Part shown: positions 24,249-33,450 of the stretch, one piece after another
Layout of the letters: every line of letters starts with the position of its first letter
How positions within the stretch are numbered: position 1 is the stretch's first letter
Source: DATBVX01 sp963705495
GTDB taxonomy: Bacteria; Pseudomonadota; Gammaproteobacteria; Steroidobacterales; Steroidobacteraceae
Assembly: GCA_963705495.1 (NCBI GenBank)
Contig: CAVPJQ010000017.1
Span: forward strand, 1-64,000
Direction: 5' to 3'
DNA length: 64,000 nt
Position numbers and translations under genes: made by a program
Notes under the pieces: model-generated
Databases searched by the model: none
The model's input: only the letters and a program-made list of their open reading frames with translations
What the model was told of the DNA's origin: nothing

Positions 24249-25679
24249 ATGACGACCGTGAAGGCGGCAATCGCGGCATCGAACCGACCAGACCCCAGGA
24301 TCCTCAACCAGCTTGCCACTGCCGGTACCATCTCTCTAGCGGCGGCGACATTGATCGCTGCGATCGTCCTCTGCGGCTGGCTGGTGCCCGCCGTCGGATC
24401 GGCGCTTCCAAGCGGCTGGTCCTTGATGAAACCCAATACGGCGCTTGCCGTGCTGCTTTGCGTTGCGAGCCTGACGCTGACCCACCGGAAACACAACCCC
24501 CGCCTGAGCCTTGCCGGTCGGTCTTGCGCGAGTGTGGCCGTGTTGCTCGCGAGTGCGGCCCTGTTCGAGCATTGGAGCGGGCGTAGTACCGGTTTGGGCA
24601 CGCTGCTGGCAACGGATAGTAGCTCGCCGATGCCGGGTCGAATGTCGATCCAGTCTGCGTCCTGTCTCGTGCTGCTGGGGTTGTCATCACTCATCGAGCG
24701 AACCCGACAGGACCTGCTCGGACGGGCGTTGGACGTCCTAACTGCAGTTCTCATGATGCTCTGCCTGGTCTTCATCGCGGGCTTCATCTTTGGCGCGACC
24801 AGTCTCATCGGTCAAACTTCGAATATCCGCATGTCGCCCCAGACACTGGTCTGCATCGTGCTGCTGACTTTCGTCCAAACCAGCCGGCGCGCTCCCTACG
24901 GCTTGTTCTCCATGCTGGTGGGAGTGGGCATCGGCAGCCAGTTCGCGCGAATCATGCTGCCGTCCTCGGTCGTACTGTCCTATCTGATCATCAGGACTGG
25001 CGAGGGCCTGCTTGCGTCGGGCACCCTGACCTTACCGTATGCCGCGGCAGTGACGGCGTCGGGTATGGCTGCGCTTCTCGCTTTCCTCGTCGTACTGCTG
25101 GCTGGCAAGGTCAACGCGCTTGAAGCCGAACTGCGCGAAACGTCACTCTCCGACGAGCTGACAGGACTTCACAACCGCAGGGGCTTTCACCTGCTCGGCG
25201 AACAGGCACTGCGCGATGCGCGACGCGCCAGAAGGCCGGTGTCCGTGCTTTTCTTCGACGCGGACGGTCTCAAGAAGGTCAATGACAGCCTTGGGCACGA
25301 TGTCGGGTCGAAGCTCTTGCTCGATATCGCCACTCTGCTCCGCGCGACCTTCCGCGGCAGCGACGTTGTGGGGCGAGTCGGTGGCGACGAGTTCGCTGTC
25401 ATGACTCACGGACGCCAAGCTGAACTTGCGCCCGCGTTGCGTCGCCTGGACGATGCGATCGAAGTTGCAAACGCCGCAGGCGACAAGCCATATCGGATCA
25501 GCCTTAGCGTGGGGGAAGCGACGACCGAGCCGCAGAGCGAGGAGTCGCTAGGCGAACTCTTGGACCGCGCAGACGCAGCGATGTACCAGAAGAGGCGGCA
25601 ACGGCGCGCTGCGGGTGAAGCCGATGTTGCCGACCAACTGGTCACTCCCGCCGACACCGCTTCGCGGCGGATGGGCTGA
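24249..25679 (+). CDS. Membrane-bound diguanylate cyclase
   Basis: A 476-residue protein. Residues 20-290 contain about eight membrane helices as a sensory module of no recognised type. The GGDEF domain follows: DELTGLHNRRGF, then DADGLKKVNDSLGHDVGSK and the intact active site RVGGDEFAV. The product-inhibition site RxxD is present as RGSD just before it. It should make cyclic di-GMP. No EAL domain is attached. Confidence 0.9.
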   Translation: MTTVKAAIAASNRPDPRILNQLATAGTISLAAATLIAAIVLCGWLVPAVGSALPSGWSLMKPNTALAVLLCVASLTLTHRKHNPRLSLAGRSCASVAVLLASAALFEHWSGRSTGLGTLLATDSSSPMPGRMSIQSASCLVLLGLSSLIERTRQDLLGRALDVLTAVLMMLCLVFIAGFIFGATSLIGQTSNIRMSPQTLVCIVLLTFVQTSRRAPYGLFSMLVGVGIGSQFARIMLPSSVVLSYLIIRTGEGLLASGTLTLPYAAAVTASGMAALLAFLVVLLAGKVNALEAELRETSLSDELTGLHNRRGFHLLGEQALRDARRARRPVSVLFFDADGLKKVNDSLGHDVGSKLLLDIATLLRATFRGSDVVGRVGGDEFAVMTHGRQAELAPALRRLDDAIEVANAAGDKPYRISLSVGEATTEPQSEESLGELLDRADAAMYQKRRQRRAAGEADVADQLVTPADTASRRMG

Positions 25680-25693
25680 GTGTCAACAGCGGA

Positions 25694-26065
25694 TCAGTTC
25701 CAGGAGCGATCCGAAGACCGCGCGGCAACCGTCATCGTGTCCATGCGCGTGGCGGTCACCGTGAGGCTACCCAGGTCGGCGACGAGTAGGGCCGCGGAGC
25801 GTCGTGCGGTCACGGTGATGCTGCCAAGGTCTGCGAAGCGCGTGTCGGAAAGCCGCTGAGCACTGACGGTCATGCTGCCGAGTTCCGCAACCTCTGCGGA
25901 GCGCCGAGCCGTCACGGTCACATGCCCGAGGTCGGCGTATGTGCCCACGATATCGACCCGCTGACGCGCGCCGACTTCGTCGGCCTGCGTCGCCGATGCC
26001 ATCAAAGCTCCCGTGGCCATTACGGTGACCAACGCGAACTCTCGAATCCTGTGCAGCGTGCTCAT
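25694..26065 (-). CDS. Small secreted protein with LGSxTVTAxR repeats
   Basis: A 123-residue protein from ATG 26065. The signal peptide is ALVTVMATGALMASATQA. The mature part is little more than four imperfect copies of a 20-25-residue unit: ADLGHVTVTARRSAEV, AELGSMTVSAQRLSDT, ADLGSITVTARRSAAL and ADLGSLTVTATRMDT. The TVTARR string resembles the start of the plug domain of TonB receptors (VVVTARR), but no plug or barrel follows. I do not know a function. Confidence 0.7.
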   Translation of the reverse strand: MSTLHRIREFALVTVMATGALMASATQADEVGARQRVDIVGTYADLGHVTVTARRSAEVAELGSMTVSAQRLSDTRFADLGSITVTARRSAALLVADLGSLTVTATRMDTMTVAARSSDRSWN

Positions 26066-26104
26066 GGCGCTCTCCTTCGATCCTTTGCCCAATTCCGATC
26101 GCAA

Positions 26105-26525
26105 CGACGCTGAGGGTGAGATGCTGTCCGCGCCCCGCGCGTTTAAATCCTGGTCACCTTTCTCCTAGCACGACTCGTGCCAGCGTTGCGGCAAGGGCTA
26201 ACAGGCTGTTTTTTCTGATGGTCTCGTCGTCGTCCTTGCGCTCATGTGTCCGCTGCGGACGTCCGCGTCCCGTGTCCGGGACAGTCGCGGACACCTCGGT
26301 CCCGAGAGCGGGATGCTTTCGGTGTGTGCCACGGTTGCATGTGGAACGCTGCGCACCGCAGTGCTGGAGTTGATCGGAGGGAAGAGCGCTGAAGAGGCAG
26401 AGTCTTTAAGGTCGCAAAATGCGACCTTAAAGGCCGGACGTGGCGTCTCTGGTGGACCACGAACCCGAATATATTATGGGCAAGCGAAGGGACCGTCCGC
26501 GCGCCCGCTAAGACAGGAAGACACA
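26105..26525. other. Intergenic region of about 420 bp before the aldo/keto reductase gene
   Basis: An open frame in register with the reductase runs through here from 26244 but shows no family signature upstream of ATG 26526. The only structure is the inverted repeat at 26404-26432. Confidence 0.5.
26404..26432. promoter_or_regulatory. 13-bp perfect inverted repeat upstream of the reductase gene
   Basis: CTTTAAGGTCGCA, a three-base AAA centre, then TGCGACCTTAAAG. It lies about 95 bp before ATG 26526. There is no T run, so an operator or RNA hairpin is more likely than a terminator. Confidence 0.6.
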
Positions 26526-27443
26526 ATGCTGATCAGTCGCCGCCACACCCTCCTCCTCACCGGCGCTGCCCTGGTTTCGGGGTCCGCCGCATGGGCGGCA
26601 CCCACGGAATCCAAGGGACGACTCCTCACGCGCAAGATCCCCTCCTCCGGCGAATCCGTGCCGGTGATCGGCCTCGGGACCTCGGGTGCATTCGATGTCG
26701 GTGACACCCCTGCCGAGCGCGCCGGGGTTGAAGAGGTTCTGAAGCGCTTCTTCGCAGCCGGCGCGACGCTGATCGACACCGCGCCCTCCTACGGGCGCGC
26801 TGAGCGTGTCGTCGGCGATCTGGTCGCCAAGCTCAAACCCGCGAAGAAGTTCCTCGCGACCAAGGTTTCCGCCTCCGGCCAGAAGGCGGGCATCCAGCAG
26901 ATGCAGAACTCCTTCAAGGCGCTGCACACGTCCAAAGTTGATCTCATGCAGATCCATAGCCTCAAGGACTGGATAACGCATTCGACGACGCTCCGCGACA
27001 TGAAGGCGAGGAAGAGCGTCCGTTACATCGGCGTCACGCACTCACAGACCAGCGCACACGCCGAGCTCGAAGAAGTGATGCGCGCGGAGAAGTGGGACTG
27101 GGTGCAGCTCAACTACTCGATCCAGACGCGCGCGGCCGAAGAGCGTCTGCTGCCGCTCGCTCAGGAGCTGGGCATGGCGGTGATGGTCAACCGGGCGTTC
27201 GAGGACGGTGCGATCTTCAAGCGCGTGGCGGATAAGCCGTTACCGGCATGGGCCGATGACATCGGCTGCACGAGCTGGGGGCAGTTCTTCCTCAAGTACG
27301 TGTTGTCGCATCCGGCCGTGACGTGCGTCATTCCCGCCACCGCCAACGCGGCGCATCTGGCCGACAACCTCCAGGCGGGTCGCGGAGTCATGCCCGCGGA
27401 GAACTGGCGTGCCGAGATGGTTCGCTACTTCGAGTCGATATGA
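26526..27443 (+). CDS. Aldo/keto reductase family oxidoreductase, exported
   Basis: A 305-residue protein with a Tat-like start (MLISRRHTLLLTGAALVSGS) and an NADPH-dependent TIM barrel: SVPVIGLGTSGAFDVGD, FFAAGATLIDTAPSYGRAE (with the catalytic Asp and Tyr), FLATKVSASG (catalytic Lys) and VDLMQIHSLKDW (His). The C-terminal part has LKYVLSHPAVTCVIPATAN. ATG 26526 follows AGGAAG. Three scraps of this gene occur in the window: its 5' end at 12207, its middle at 4150 and its 3' end at 28103. Confidence 0.88.
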   Translation: MLISRRHTLLLTGAALVSGSAAWAAPTESKGRLLTRKIPSSGESVPVIGLGTSGAFDVGDTPAERAGVEEVLKRFFAAGATLIDTAPSYGRAERVVGDLVAKLKPAKKFLATKVSASGQKAGIQQMQNSFKALHTSKVDLMQIHSLKDWITHSTTLRDMKARKSVRYIGVTHSQTSAHAELEEVMRAEKWDWVQLNYSIQTRAAEERLLPLAQELGMAVMVNRAFEDGAIFKRVADKPLPAWADDIGCTSWGQFFLKYVLSHPAVTCVIPATANAAHLADNLQAGRGVMPAENWRAEMVRYFESI

Positions 27444-27457
27444 GCGCGGACAAGGCG

Positions 27458-28039
27458 CTATTTCGGCTTTACGTGGCTTGCACCGTCCCCGTGGGTCATA
27501 GTCTCAACGGCTCTATCGGTCGCAGCGACAAGCTCCTTGAGGAATCGAACCGCCTTTTCAAGATCTTGCTTGGTCACCAGATGACGTGCTGCTGTGCCGC
27601 CAGCAGTTACTTTTGAACGATGCACCGCGTCTCCCCTCTTCTTGACCAATGCGTCAAGCTTCTCTCGTGCGCTCGTGACATCAACACCGTTCCATCGCCA
27701 TTCGGCTACTACATCCACGTCGAGGTAGTCTGCGAATAGCTTCTTCGTCTTTTCGGAAGTCGGATTGTGGAAGCGTTTAAGTTCCTCCTCGAGCTTGGAG
27801 AGCATGAAACGTTCTGAGTGGGATGCACCAGGCGATAAGCGCTGATGAACAGCCTCGACAACTCGGTCTTCGACATATGTCTCCCAGGCCGTCAGGGCCA
27901 TGACCAACCCGGCGCGCTTGAACACCTCGGCCTTTTGGGGCAGAGGGTGGCCAAGGGAGTTGCAATGGGCCAGGAGCTCCTCTGCGTCTTTGATCGAGAT
28001 GTCGAAGGCCGCTTTCGCTTTCGAGGACGCTCCCGGCAT
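27458..28039 (-). CDS. HEPN-domain protein (putative RNase)
   Basis: A 193-residue helical protein. LVMALTAWETYVEDRVVEAV and the late segment KKRGDAVHRSKV match the HEPN pattern; RGDAVH is the RxxxxH motif used by HEPN ribonucleases. It resembles the RiboL-PSP/MAE_28990-type HEPN proteins, often found in defence or toxin-like settings. No antitoxin partner (such as a MNT nucleotidyltransferase) is next to it. The gene lies between the intact 3' end of the aldo/keto reductase gene and a second, worn copy of that 3' end. Confidence 0.75.
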   Translation of the reverse strand: MPGASSKAKAAFDISIKDAEELLAHCNSLGHPLPQKAEVFKRAGLVMALTAWETYVEDRVVEAVHQRLSPGASHSERFMLSKLEEELKRFHNPTSEKTKKLFADYLDVDVVAEWRWNGVDVTSAREKLDALVKKRGDAVHRSKVTAGGTAARHLVTKQDLEKAVRFLKELVAATDRAVETMTHGDGASHVKPK

Positions 28040-28102
28040 TCGACGTACCCTGCGTTGCTACGCTTTTATTCTTGGACGAGTTTCGATGACTACCGCTTCC
28101 CC

Positions 28103-28157
28103 CCAGGCGGGTCGCGGTGGGATGCCCGAACAGAACTAGCGCGCCGAGATGACGCGC
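28103..28157 (+). repeat. Copy of the 3' end of the aldo/keto reductase gene
   Basis: Matches 27371-27434 with substitutions and a short deletion; recognisable runs are CCAGGCGGGTCGCGG, ATGCCCG and CGCCGAGATG. It has an in-frame stop where the parent reads tryptophan. Together with the parent it flanks the HEPN gene. Confidence 0.8.
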
Positions 28158-28414
28158 TACTTATTGTCGCCGGTTTGAGCCGCCTGACCCTTGCGAATAG
28201 TGACGCTCGTATTCTGTGTCTTCATCGCTTCGGCGTTGGAATAGGCACTGCCTGAAGAACACTTGCCCTTGACGTGGCTGCCTGTCGTCACGCAACTCTG
28301 CTTCGCGGAGGATGCGGTAGTTGTATTTTTAGGCTCGTATTGAGGTTCAGAGGGGGTTTGCGCACAACCTGCCGTGATCACCAGCAAGGACGCACCCAAA
28401 GCTGATCGCCGCAT
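28157..28414 (-). CDS. Small lipoprotein
   Basis: An 85-residue protein from ATG 28414 with the signal MRRSALGASLLVITAGC and cysteine as lipid site. The mature part has the pattern CVTTGSHVKGKC, two cysteines that may form a disulphide, and no recognised domain. Its stop codon lies at the edge of the reductase 3'-end copy. Confidence 0.65.
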   Translation of the reverse strand: MRRSALGASLLVITAGCAQTPSEPQYEPKNTTTASSAKQSCVTTGSHVKGKCSSGSAYSNAEAMKTQNTSVTIRKGQAAQTGDNK

Positions 28415-28537
28415 GATCGCTCTCCGGCTGCACAGATTAGTTTGAAGGTTCCGCAATTCTCCGCCCGCCTTGGTTCAAAAGCCAACGCTTCACGCCCGCT
28501 GGGACGGACGGGAGTTCGGCGGTTGTTTGCGGAGGTG

Positions 28538-30766
28538 CTATCCGTGCCCGGGTTCGCGAAGGCGGTACTGCAGTGACACGCCGTAGGTGCGCGGATCGCC
28601 CGGAAATGCGTGAACGTAACCGCTGCCTAGAGCGCGGGTGACGTAGCGCGTGTCCGTCAGATTCCGACCCCATACGCTCAACTGCAGGCGCGATCCCGCA
28701 AAGGTTATCGAGGCCGTGGCGTTGAGCAGGTTGTAGGCGGATTGCATTGCTGCCGGATCGACATCGAACCGTACTTGACTGCGTCCGGAATAATCGACGT
28801 GACCAGCCAGCTCGTGGCTGCGGAGCGCGACCGGCAAGTCCAAGGCGACAGAATAGGTCTGCGCAGGAACGTTCCGGAATTTGGAATCCAAGGTGATGTC
28901 CTGTGTGTCAGGGCGCAGGCTTGTGTATCTCGCGTCAACGACACCTACCATTGCGGACAACTGTAGTGCGCCGATGAGGGCGGTCACTTCGGCCTCTGCG
29001 CCATCGATACGTGCGGCGCCAGCGTTCTGCACGATGATGTCATCCGTCTCCTCATCGTGAACCGAGACCTGGATGTCCTCGTACTCGGAGTGAAACAGCG
29101 CCAGGTTTACCCGCAGTCTTTGTCCAAGCAGTTCGGTCTTCGCGCCCGTTTCGTAAGCGGTCACCTGTTCCTCATCATAAGGATGTAATTCGGCGGATGT
29201 AGTGCCCCGAAAACTATAACCTCCGGAGCGATGACCTCGGCTCACCTTGGCGTACAGCATCGTGTCAGCGGCGGGGTGATATTCGATGCCGAGCGTGAAC
29301 GGAACATAGCTGAAGCGTTGCGGTGGCGTCGTGAGCTGGCATACCCCCACTTGGTCGACCAGGTCGGAATCGAAGGCGCAGATCTCAGTGGAGCCGACAA
29401 GGATCGCGTTACCAGACACGAGGTTCCGCGAGTCGATGTTCGCGCGCACACCAGCGACCACTGCCCACCGCGGCGCGAAGCCGAAAGTGAGCTGGCCATA
29501 GGCGGCCCACGAATCGTTGTGCGCAGTACCGCGCGTCAAAGCCGTCGCCGAGTTCACCGGCACCAGCGCGATCGCTCGGCCCTGCAAGCCTGCCGTCTCG
29601 CTGAAGTAATTCAGCCCACCAATCCACTGCCACCGCTGATCCGCGCTTGCACCATACGCCTGCACTTCAGCACTCATCTGATGCTGTGCCTGGGTCTGCC
29701 TGATCTGCGCGGCGAGGTCATAAGGGGTGCCGTCCAGATCGTTGTTCGAAATTTCCTGGTCGATTTCTCGATAGCTGGCGATCGATCGAACAGTGAAACG
29801 TTCCGTCGGAACGGTGAGCGTTAGCGCCGATCCCCAGCCCTTGAAATCGAATCGACCCGTGCGGTTGGAAGGCACTTCACGGGCCACCGGATCGATGTAG
29901 TTGCTCAGATCGTCCGACGGATTTCCGGCGGCGGCAGGAATCAAGGTGAATGGTGGATGCGCCGCCGCCAACGTGACGAGTTGATTTCCGCGATGCAGCT
30001 GCGAAAAGTCGAACGCCAGGTTCAAGTCCCATTGATGCGAGGGACTGAGTCGCAGCTGGGCGCGCGCGTAGTCCGCATCGCCCGAGTTGAGACCCTGATC
30101 GAGCAGAATGTTGCGACCATAGCCAGCGTGGTCCGTGTGTTTGTACACCACGCGCGCCGCGGATGTCGCTCCGAATGGCACATTCAGCACGCCTGATAAT
30201 TCGTTCAAGTCGTAGTTGCCGGTACCTACCTGCAACGAACCTTCGAACGCGCCGCTGGGCTTGTTGGTATGAAGACTGATCGCTCCGCCAATCGTGTCCC
30301 GGCCAAAGAGTGTGCCCTGGGGTCCACGCAGTATCTCAACGCGCTCCATGTCGAACAAAACCATGTTGGCGCCTGTTGCGCGCGCCAGGTAGACGTCATC
30401 GACGAACAAGCCAACCGCGGGATCCACCGTCGGGACGAAATCGAACTCCACCTGGCCGCGCATGGCGATGGTCAGTGTCGTGTTGCTTCCATTGGTAGGC
30501 GTCATCGTCAGGCTGGGCGCGAGATACTGCAGATCGCTAACCTGCACTACCTTTTGGTGTTCGAGTTGTTCGCCAGTCCACGTTGTCACAGCGACCGGGA
30601 CCCGCTGCTGGGATTCCTCGCGTCGCTGAGCCGTAACTACGACTTCCTGGAGGATGGCATGCCCGCTCGTCGCCCGATCGAGCTCTTCAGACTGCTGCGC
30701 CGGGATCAGCACCTGTGCAGGAGATGCGGCGCAAAGCAGACAGAGCGAGATTCCGAGCCGCATCAT
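28538..30766 (-). CDS. TonB-dependent outer-membrane receptor
   Basis: About 742 residues. The signal is LGISLCLLCAASPAQV; the TonB/plug start is EVVVTAQRREESQQRVPVAV. The plug holds VEILRGPQGTLFGRDTIGGA, typical of iron-siderophore or sugar receptors. The barrel ends GVSLQYRLREPGHG. It starts nine bases after the stop of the CadC-TPR regulator, so the two are co-transcribed. The ligand cannot be told. Confidence 0.92.
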   Translation of the reverse strand: MMRLGISLCLLCAASPAQVLIPAQQSEELDRATSGHAILQEVVVTAQRREESQQRVPVAVTTWTGEQLEHQKVVQVSDLQYLAPSLTMTPTNGSNTTLTIAMRGQVEFDFVPTVDPAVGLFVDDVYLARATGANMVLFDMERVEILRGPQGTLFGRDTIGGAISLHTNKPSGAFEGSLQVGTGNYDLNELSGVLNVPFGATSAARVVYKHTDHAGYGRNILLDQGLNSGDADYARAQLRLSPSHQWDLNLAFDFSQLHRGNQLVTLAAAHPPFTLIPAAAGNPSDDLSNYIDPVAREVPSNRTGRFDFKGWGSALTLTVPTERFTVRSIASYREIDQEISNNDLDGTPYDLAAQIRQTQAQHQMSAEVQAYGASADQRWQWIGGLNYFSETAGLQGRAIALVPVNSATALTRGTAHNDSWAAYGQLTFGFAPRWAVVAGVRANIDSRNLVSGNAILVGSTEICAFDSDLVDQVGVCQLTTPPQRFSYVPFTLGIEYHPAADTMLYAKVSRGHRSGGYSFRGTTSAELHPYDEEQVTAYETGAKTELLGQRLRVNLALFHSEYEDIQVSVHDEETDDIIVQNAGAARIDGAEAEVTALIGALQLSAMVGVVDARYTSLRPDTQDITLDSKFRNVPAQTYSVALDLPVALRSHELAGHVDYSGRSQVRFDVDPAAMQSAYNLLNATASITFAGSRLQLSVWGRNLTDTRYVTRALGSGYVHAFPGDPRTYGVSLQYRLREPGHG

Positions 30767-30774
30767 GACGACTG

Positions 30775-33147
30775 TCAGCCGGTGTTGCCCGCGACCCGCA
30801 CCTTGAGCTGTTCCCACTGACGATGGTTGTCCGCGTCGATGCGCGCGAGCCAGGATTTGAACCGCGGATCGCTCCGTAGCGCCCCCAGTCTGGGATCCAC
30901 GCTGACTGGATAGGGGCAGTAGTTCGTTACCAGCCAGAATGAGCCGCCCCAGGTGGTTCTGAATCCCTGTGCGTAGGCCTCATCGAGCGCGCGCATCGCA
31001 AGATCCAGCTCTCCACTCAAAGCATGGGTTGCACCACGAAAGTACAGCGTCAACGGCAGGCGAGGCGCTTTCGGCCCGTCTAGGAACGCCGCGAGCCGTT
31101 GCAGGAGATTGCGCGCCTTTGCGGATTCACCAACCTGCAGCCACGCCGTCGCAAGGTCGAGCGCTGGAGCGACGTCAAATGAATTGATCGGCTCTTCACC
31201 TGTCAGCAGCCCGGGCATCCGCTGCGCCAGAATAGCCACGGTGCGCCGCGGTTTGCCGGCTATCAGAGCAAAGTGGGCAGCCGGCAACGATAGAAAAGTA
31301 AGTTCCTCGTGGGACTTCAGTCCACGCTCGAGCGTTTCGGATGCCTCGGCATATCGCGCGCTCATGCTTAGACTTGCGGCTGCGCCGAGAGGCGCGAACG
31401 GATTTGCGGCGCCGAACTGTCGCAGGACGGATTCAGCAGCAGTGCTGTCGCCGAAATCCATGTACAGACTCCATAGATAGAACAGGTCCGGTGGATTGGG
31501 AGCGACGCGGGCCACTTCGCGCCAAGCGGTGGCGGCTGCATCGAGATGCCCGGAGAACCAATGGATGATGGCGATCTGGCTCAGAGCGCCTTCAGAAGCG
31601 CCGGGGTAATTCTCGATCAGGTCCTCGAAACGCCGACGGGCTTCATCGTACTGGCCCCGGGCGCGAAGAATGATCGCTGCCTGAAACTGCGCACGATTCA
31701 ACAGAGGGTCGATCTCCAGAGCGCGTTGGTACAGGCGCTGAGAGAGATCCAGATCGTCCCATCGATTGGCATAGCCGAAGATGTGATACGCGAGAGCGTT
31801 GGTGGGGTCGGCGTCCAACGCACGGTGAAAATCCATCGTCGCCCGGACGTTTGCCTGCGTGTCGCCGTGCCCCTCGTAGCGGAGGCGCTCGAATACCGCG
31901 CGCGCCAGGTAGCTCTCGCTCGATTGTGGATCCAGTGCGATTGCACGCTCTGCAGCACTCTGCCCGAGTCGCGTCACTTCTCCGATATCCGGGTCCTGAG
32001 GCGAGTTCCACAGGAGTCCCGCATATGTCGTGGCGAGTCCCGAATACGCCGCCGCAAACTGCGGGTCACGTGCGATCGCCCGTTCGAAGAGCTCTTTGGC
32101 CAGGCGCAAATCGTCCGGCTTGCGTTGTAGCAAGCGGGCACGGCCGGCGAGATAGAACTCGTACGCTTGCGCATCTCGCGTTCTCGTCCGAGCCAAACGC
32201 AATTCATCGGCGCTGGCAAGTTTTATCTGCAATGCAGCGGCCACTGCACGTGCGATCTCTTCTTCCGTGGCGAAGACGTCGGTCAGGTCCCGATCGTAGG
32301 TATGCGACCAGAGGTGATAGCCCGCGTTGGCATCAATGAGTTGTACCGTGATACGCACCCGCGAACCGTCACGCCGTACGCTGCCCTCGAGCAGATGGTT
32401 GACTTTGAGCGCCTGCGCAATCACGGCGGGCCGTTCGTTCCTGCCCTTGTAGTAGAACGAGGAAGTCCGGCCGGCTACTTTCAGTCCACGGATGCCGCTG
32501 AGCGTGTTGAGCAACTCCTCAGACAGTCCGTCGGCGAGGGGCTCGTTCTGCGCATCGGAGGTCATGTTCACGAACGGCAGGACTGCGATAGAGGCCTCGC
32601 GTGCCGACGTGCGTGAGGCTTGCGTGGTGCGTGGCGATTGCTCAGCCGACCGACCGATGCTCCATATCCAACCCACCGCACCACCGACCGCTACGAGCGC
32701 GAGCCCGATGAAGGTGGCAAGCGTCGCCGCGCGTGCCCGCGACATGCGCGGCGTCGATCCGTTGCCCTGCTCGTGCCGCGCCGGCGTCAAATCGGAACTC
32801 ACCGGCTGCGCAGCGGTAGCACTCTCGAGGGCAGTTGCCTTGGCGATCAGGCGATACCCGATCTTGGGCAGCGTCTGGATGAAGCGTGGTGTGCGCGCGT
32901 CATCTCCCAGGCTGCTGCGCAGAAGGGAAATGCAGCGTGACAGAACTTCATCACCGACTACGCGACCCAGCCACACCTCGCGCACGAAGTCATCGCGCGT
33001 CACGACGCGGTCCGAGTGAGTCGCAAGGCAAACGAGCACCGCCATCGTTTTCGGCTCGAGGCGAATGCGGCGCGCGCCGTCACTGATCAGGCACTGTCTC
33101 GGAGAGACGTCCCAGTTGATCAGCCGGAATCCGGAATCCAAGTCCAT
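30775..33147 (-). CDS. CadC-like winged-helix regulator with membrane helix and TPR domain
   Basis: About 790 residues. Residues 1-105 form an OmpR-type winged helix (RLEPKTMAVLVCLATHSDRV, FIQTLPKIGYRLI). A single membrane helix follows (FIGLALVAVGGAVGWIW). The periplasmic part starts with SIAVLPFVNMTSDAQNEPLA and RGLKVAGRTSSFYYKG, then tetratricopeptide repeats. This is the toxR/CadC plan in which a periplasmic sensor controls transcription directly. It lies in one operon with the TonB receptor and most likely controls it. ATG 33147 is preferred over GTG 33177. Confidence 0.87.
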   Translation of the reverse strand: MDLDSGFRLINWDVSPRQCLISDGARRIRLEPKTMAVLVCLATHSDRVVTRDDFVREVWLGRVVGDEVLSRCISLLRSSLGDDARTPRFIQTLPKIGYRLIAKATALESATAAQPVSSDLTPARHEQGNGSTPRMSRARAATLATFIGLALVAVGGAVGWIWSIGRSAEQSPRTTQASRTSAREASIAVLPFVNMTSDAQNEPLADGLSEELLNTLSGIRGLKVAGRTSSFYYKGRNERPAVIAQALKVNHLLEGSVRRDGSRVRITVQLIDANAGYHLWSHTYDRDLTDVFATEEEIARAVAAALQIKLASADELRLARTRTRDAQAYEFYLAGRARLLQRKPDDLRLAKELFERAIARDPQFAAAYSGLATTYAGLLWNSPQDPDIGEVTRLGQSAAERAIALDPQSSESYLARAVFERLRYEGHGDTQANVRATMDFHRALDADPTNALAYHIFGYANRWDDLDLSQRLYQRALEIDPLLNRAQFQAAIILRARGQYDEARRRFEDLIENYPGASEGALSQIAIIHWFSGHLDAAATAWREVARVAPNPPDLFYLWSLYMDFGDSTAAESVLRQFGAANPFAPLGAAASLSMSARYAEASETLERGLKSHEELTFLSLPAAHFALIAGKPRRTVAILAQRMPGLLTGEEPINSFDVAPALDLATAWLQVGESAKARNLLQRLAAFLDGPKAPRLPLTLYFRGATHALSGELDLAMRALDEAYAQGFRTTWGGSFWLVTNYCPYPVSVDPRLGALRSDPRFKSWLARIDADNHRQWEQLKVRVAGNTG

Positions 33148-33450
33148 CCCGTCCGTCCCCGCGTGCGGCTCGCGCACGAGGTGAAGAATAGCACCGCTGC
33201 GGCGTTGACCCGCTTGTCGTTCGGCACCAGACCCGCAGGTGTTTCCCGCAGCTGGCCGGCCCTAAGAAAACCTAAGACCAAATGAGCCAAAGATAAGCCG
33301 CCTTCCAAGATTCGCCGGCCGAAAGGGAGGAGTGTTGCGCTCAGCAGACGGCAAGAGGGCGACGAGTCGTGCGACGCACAATCTTTCGGAATGCTGTGTC
33401 CTCGCCTCGCTGATGGTGACTTCAAGACACTTGGCTGTGGGAGATGCGTG

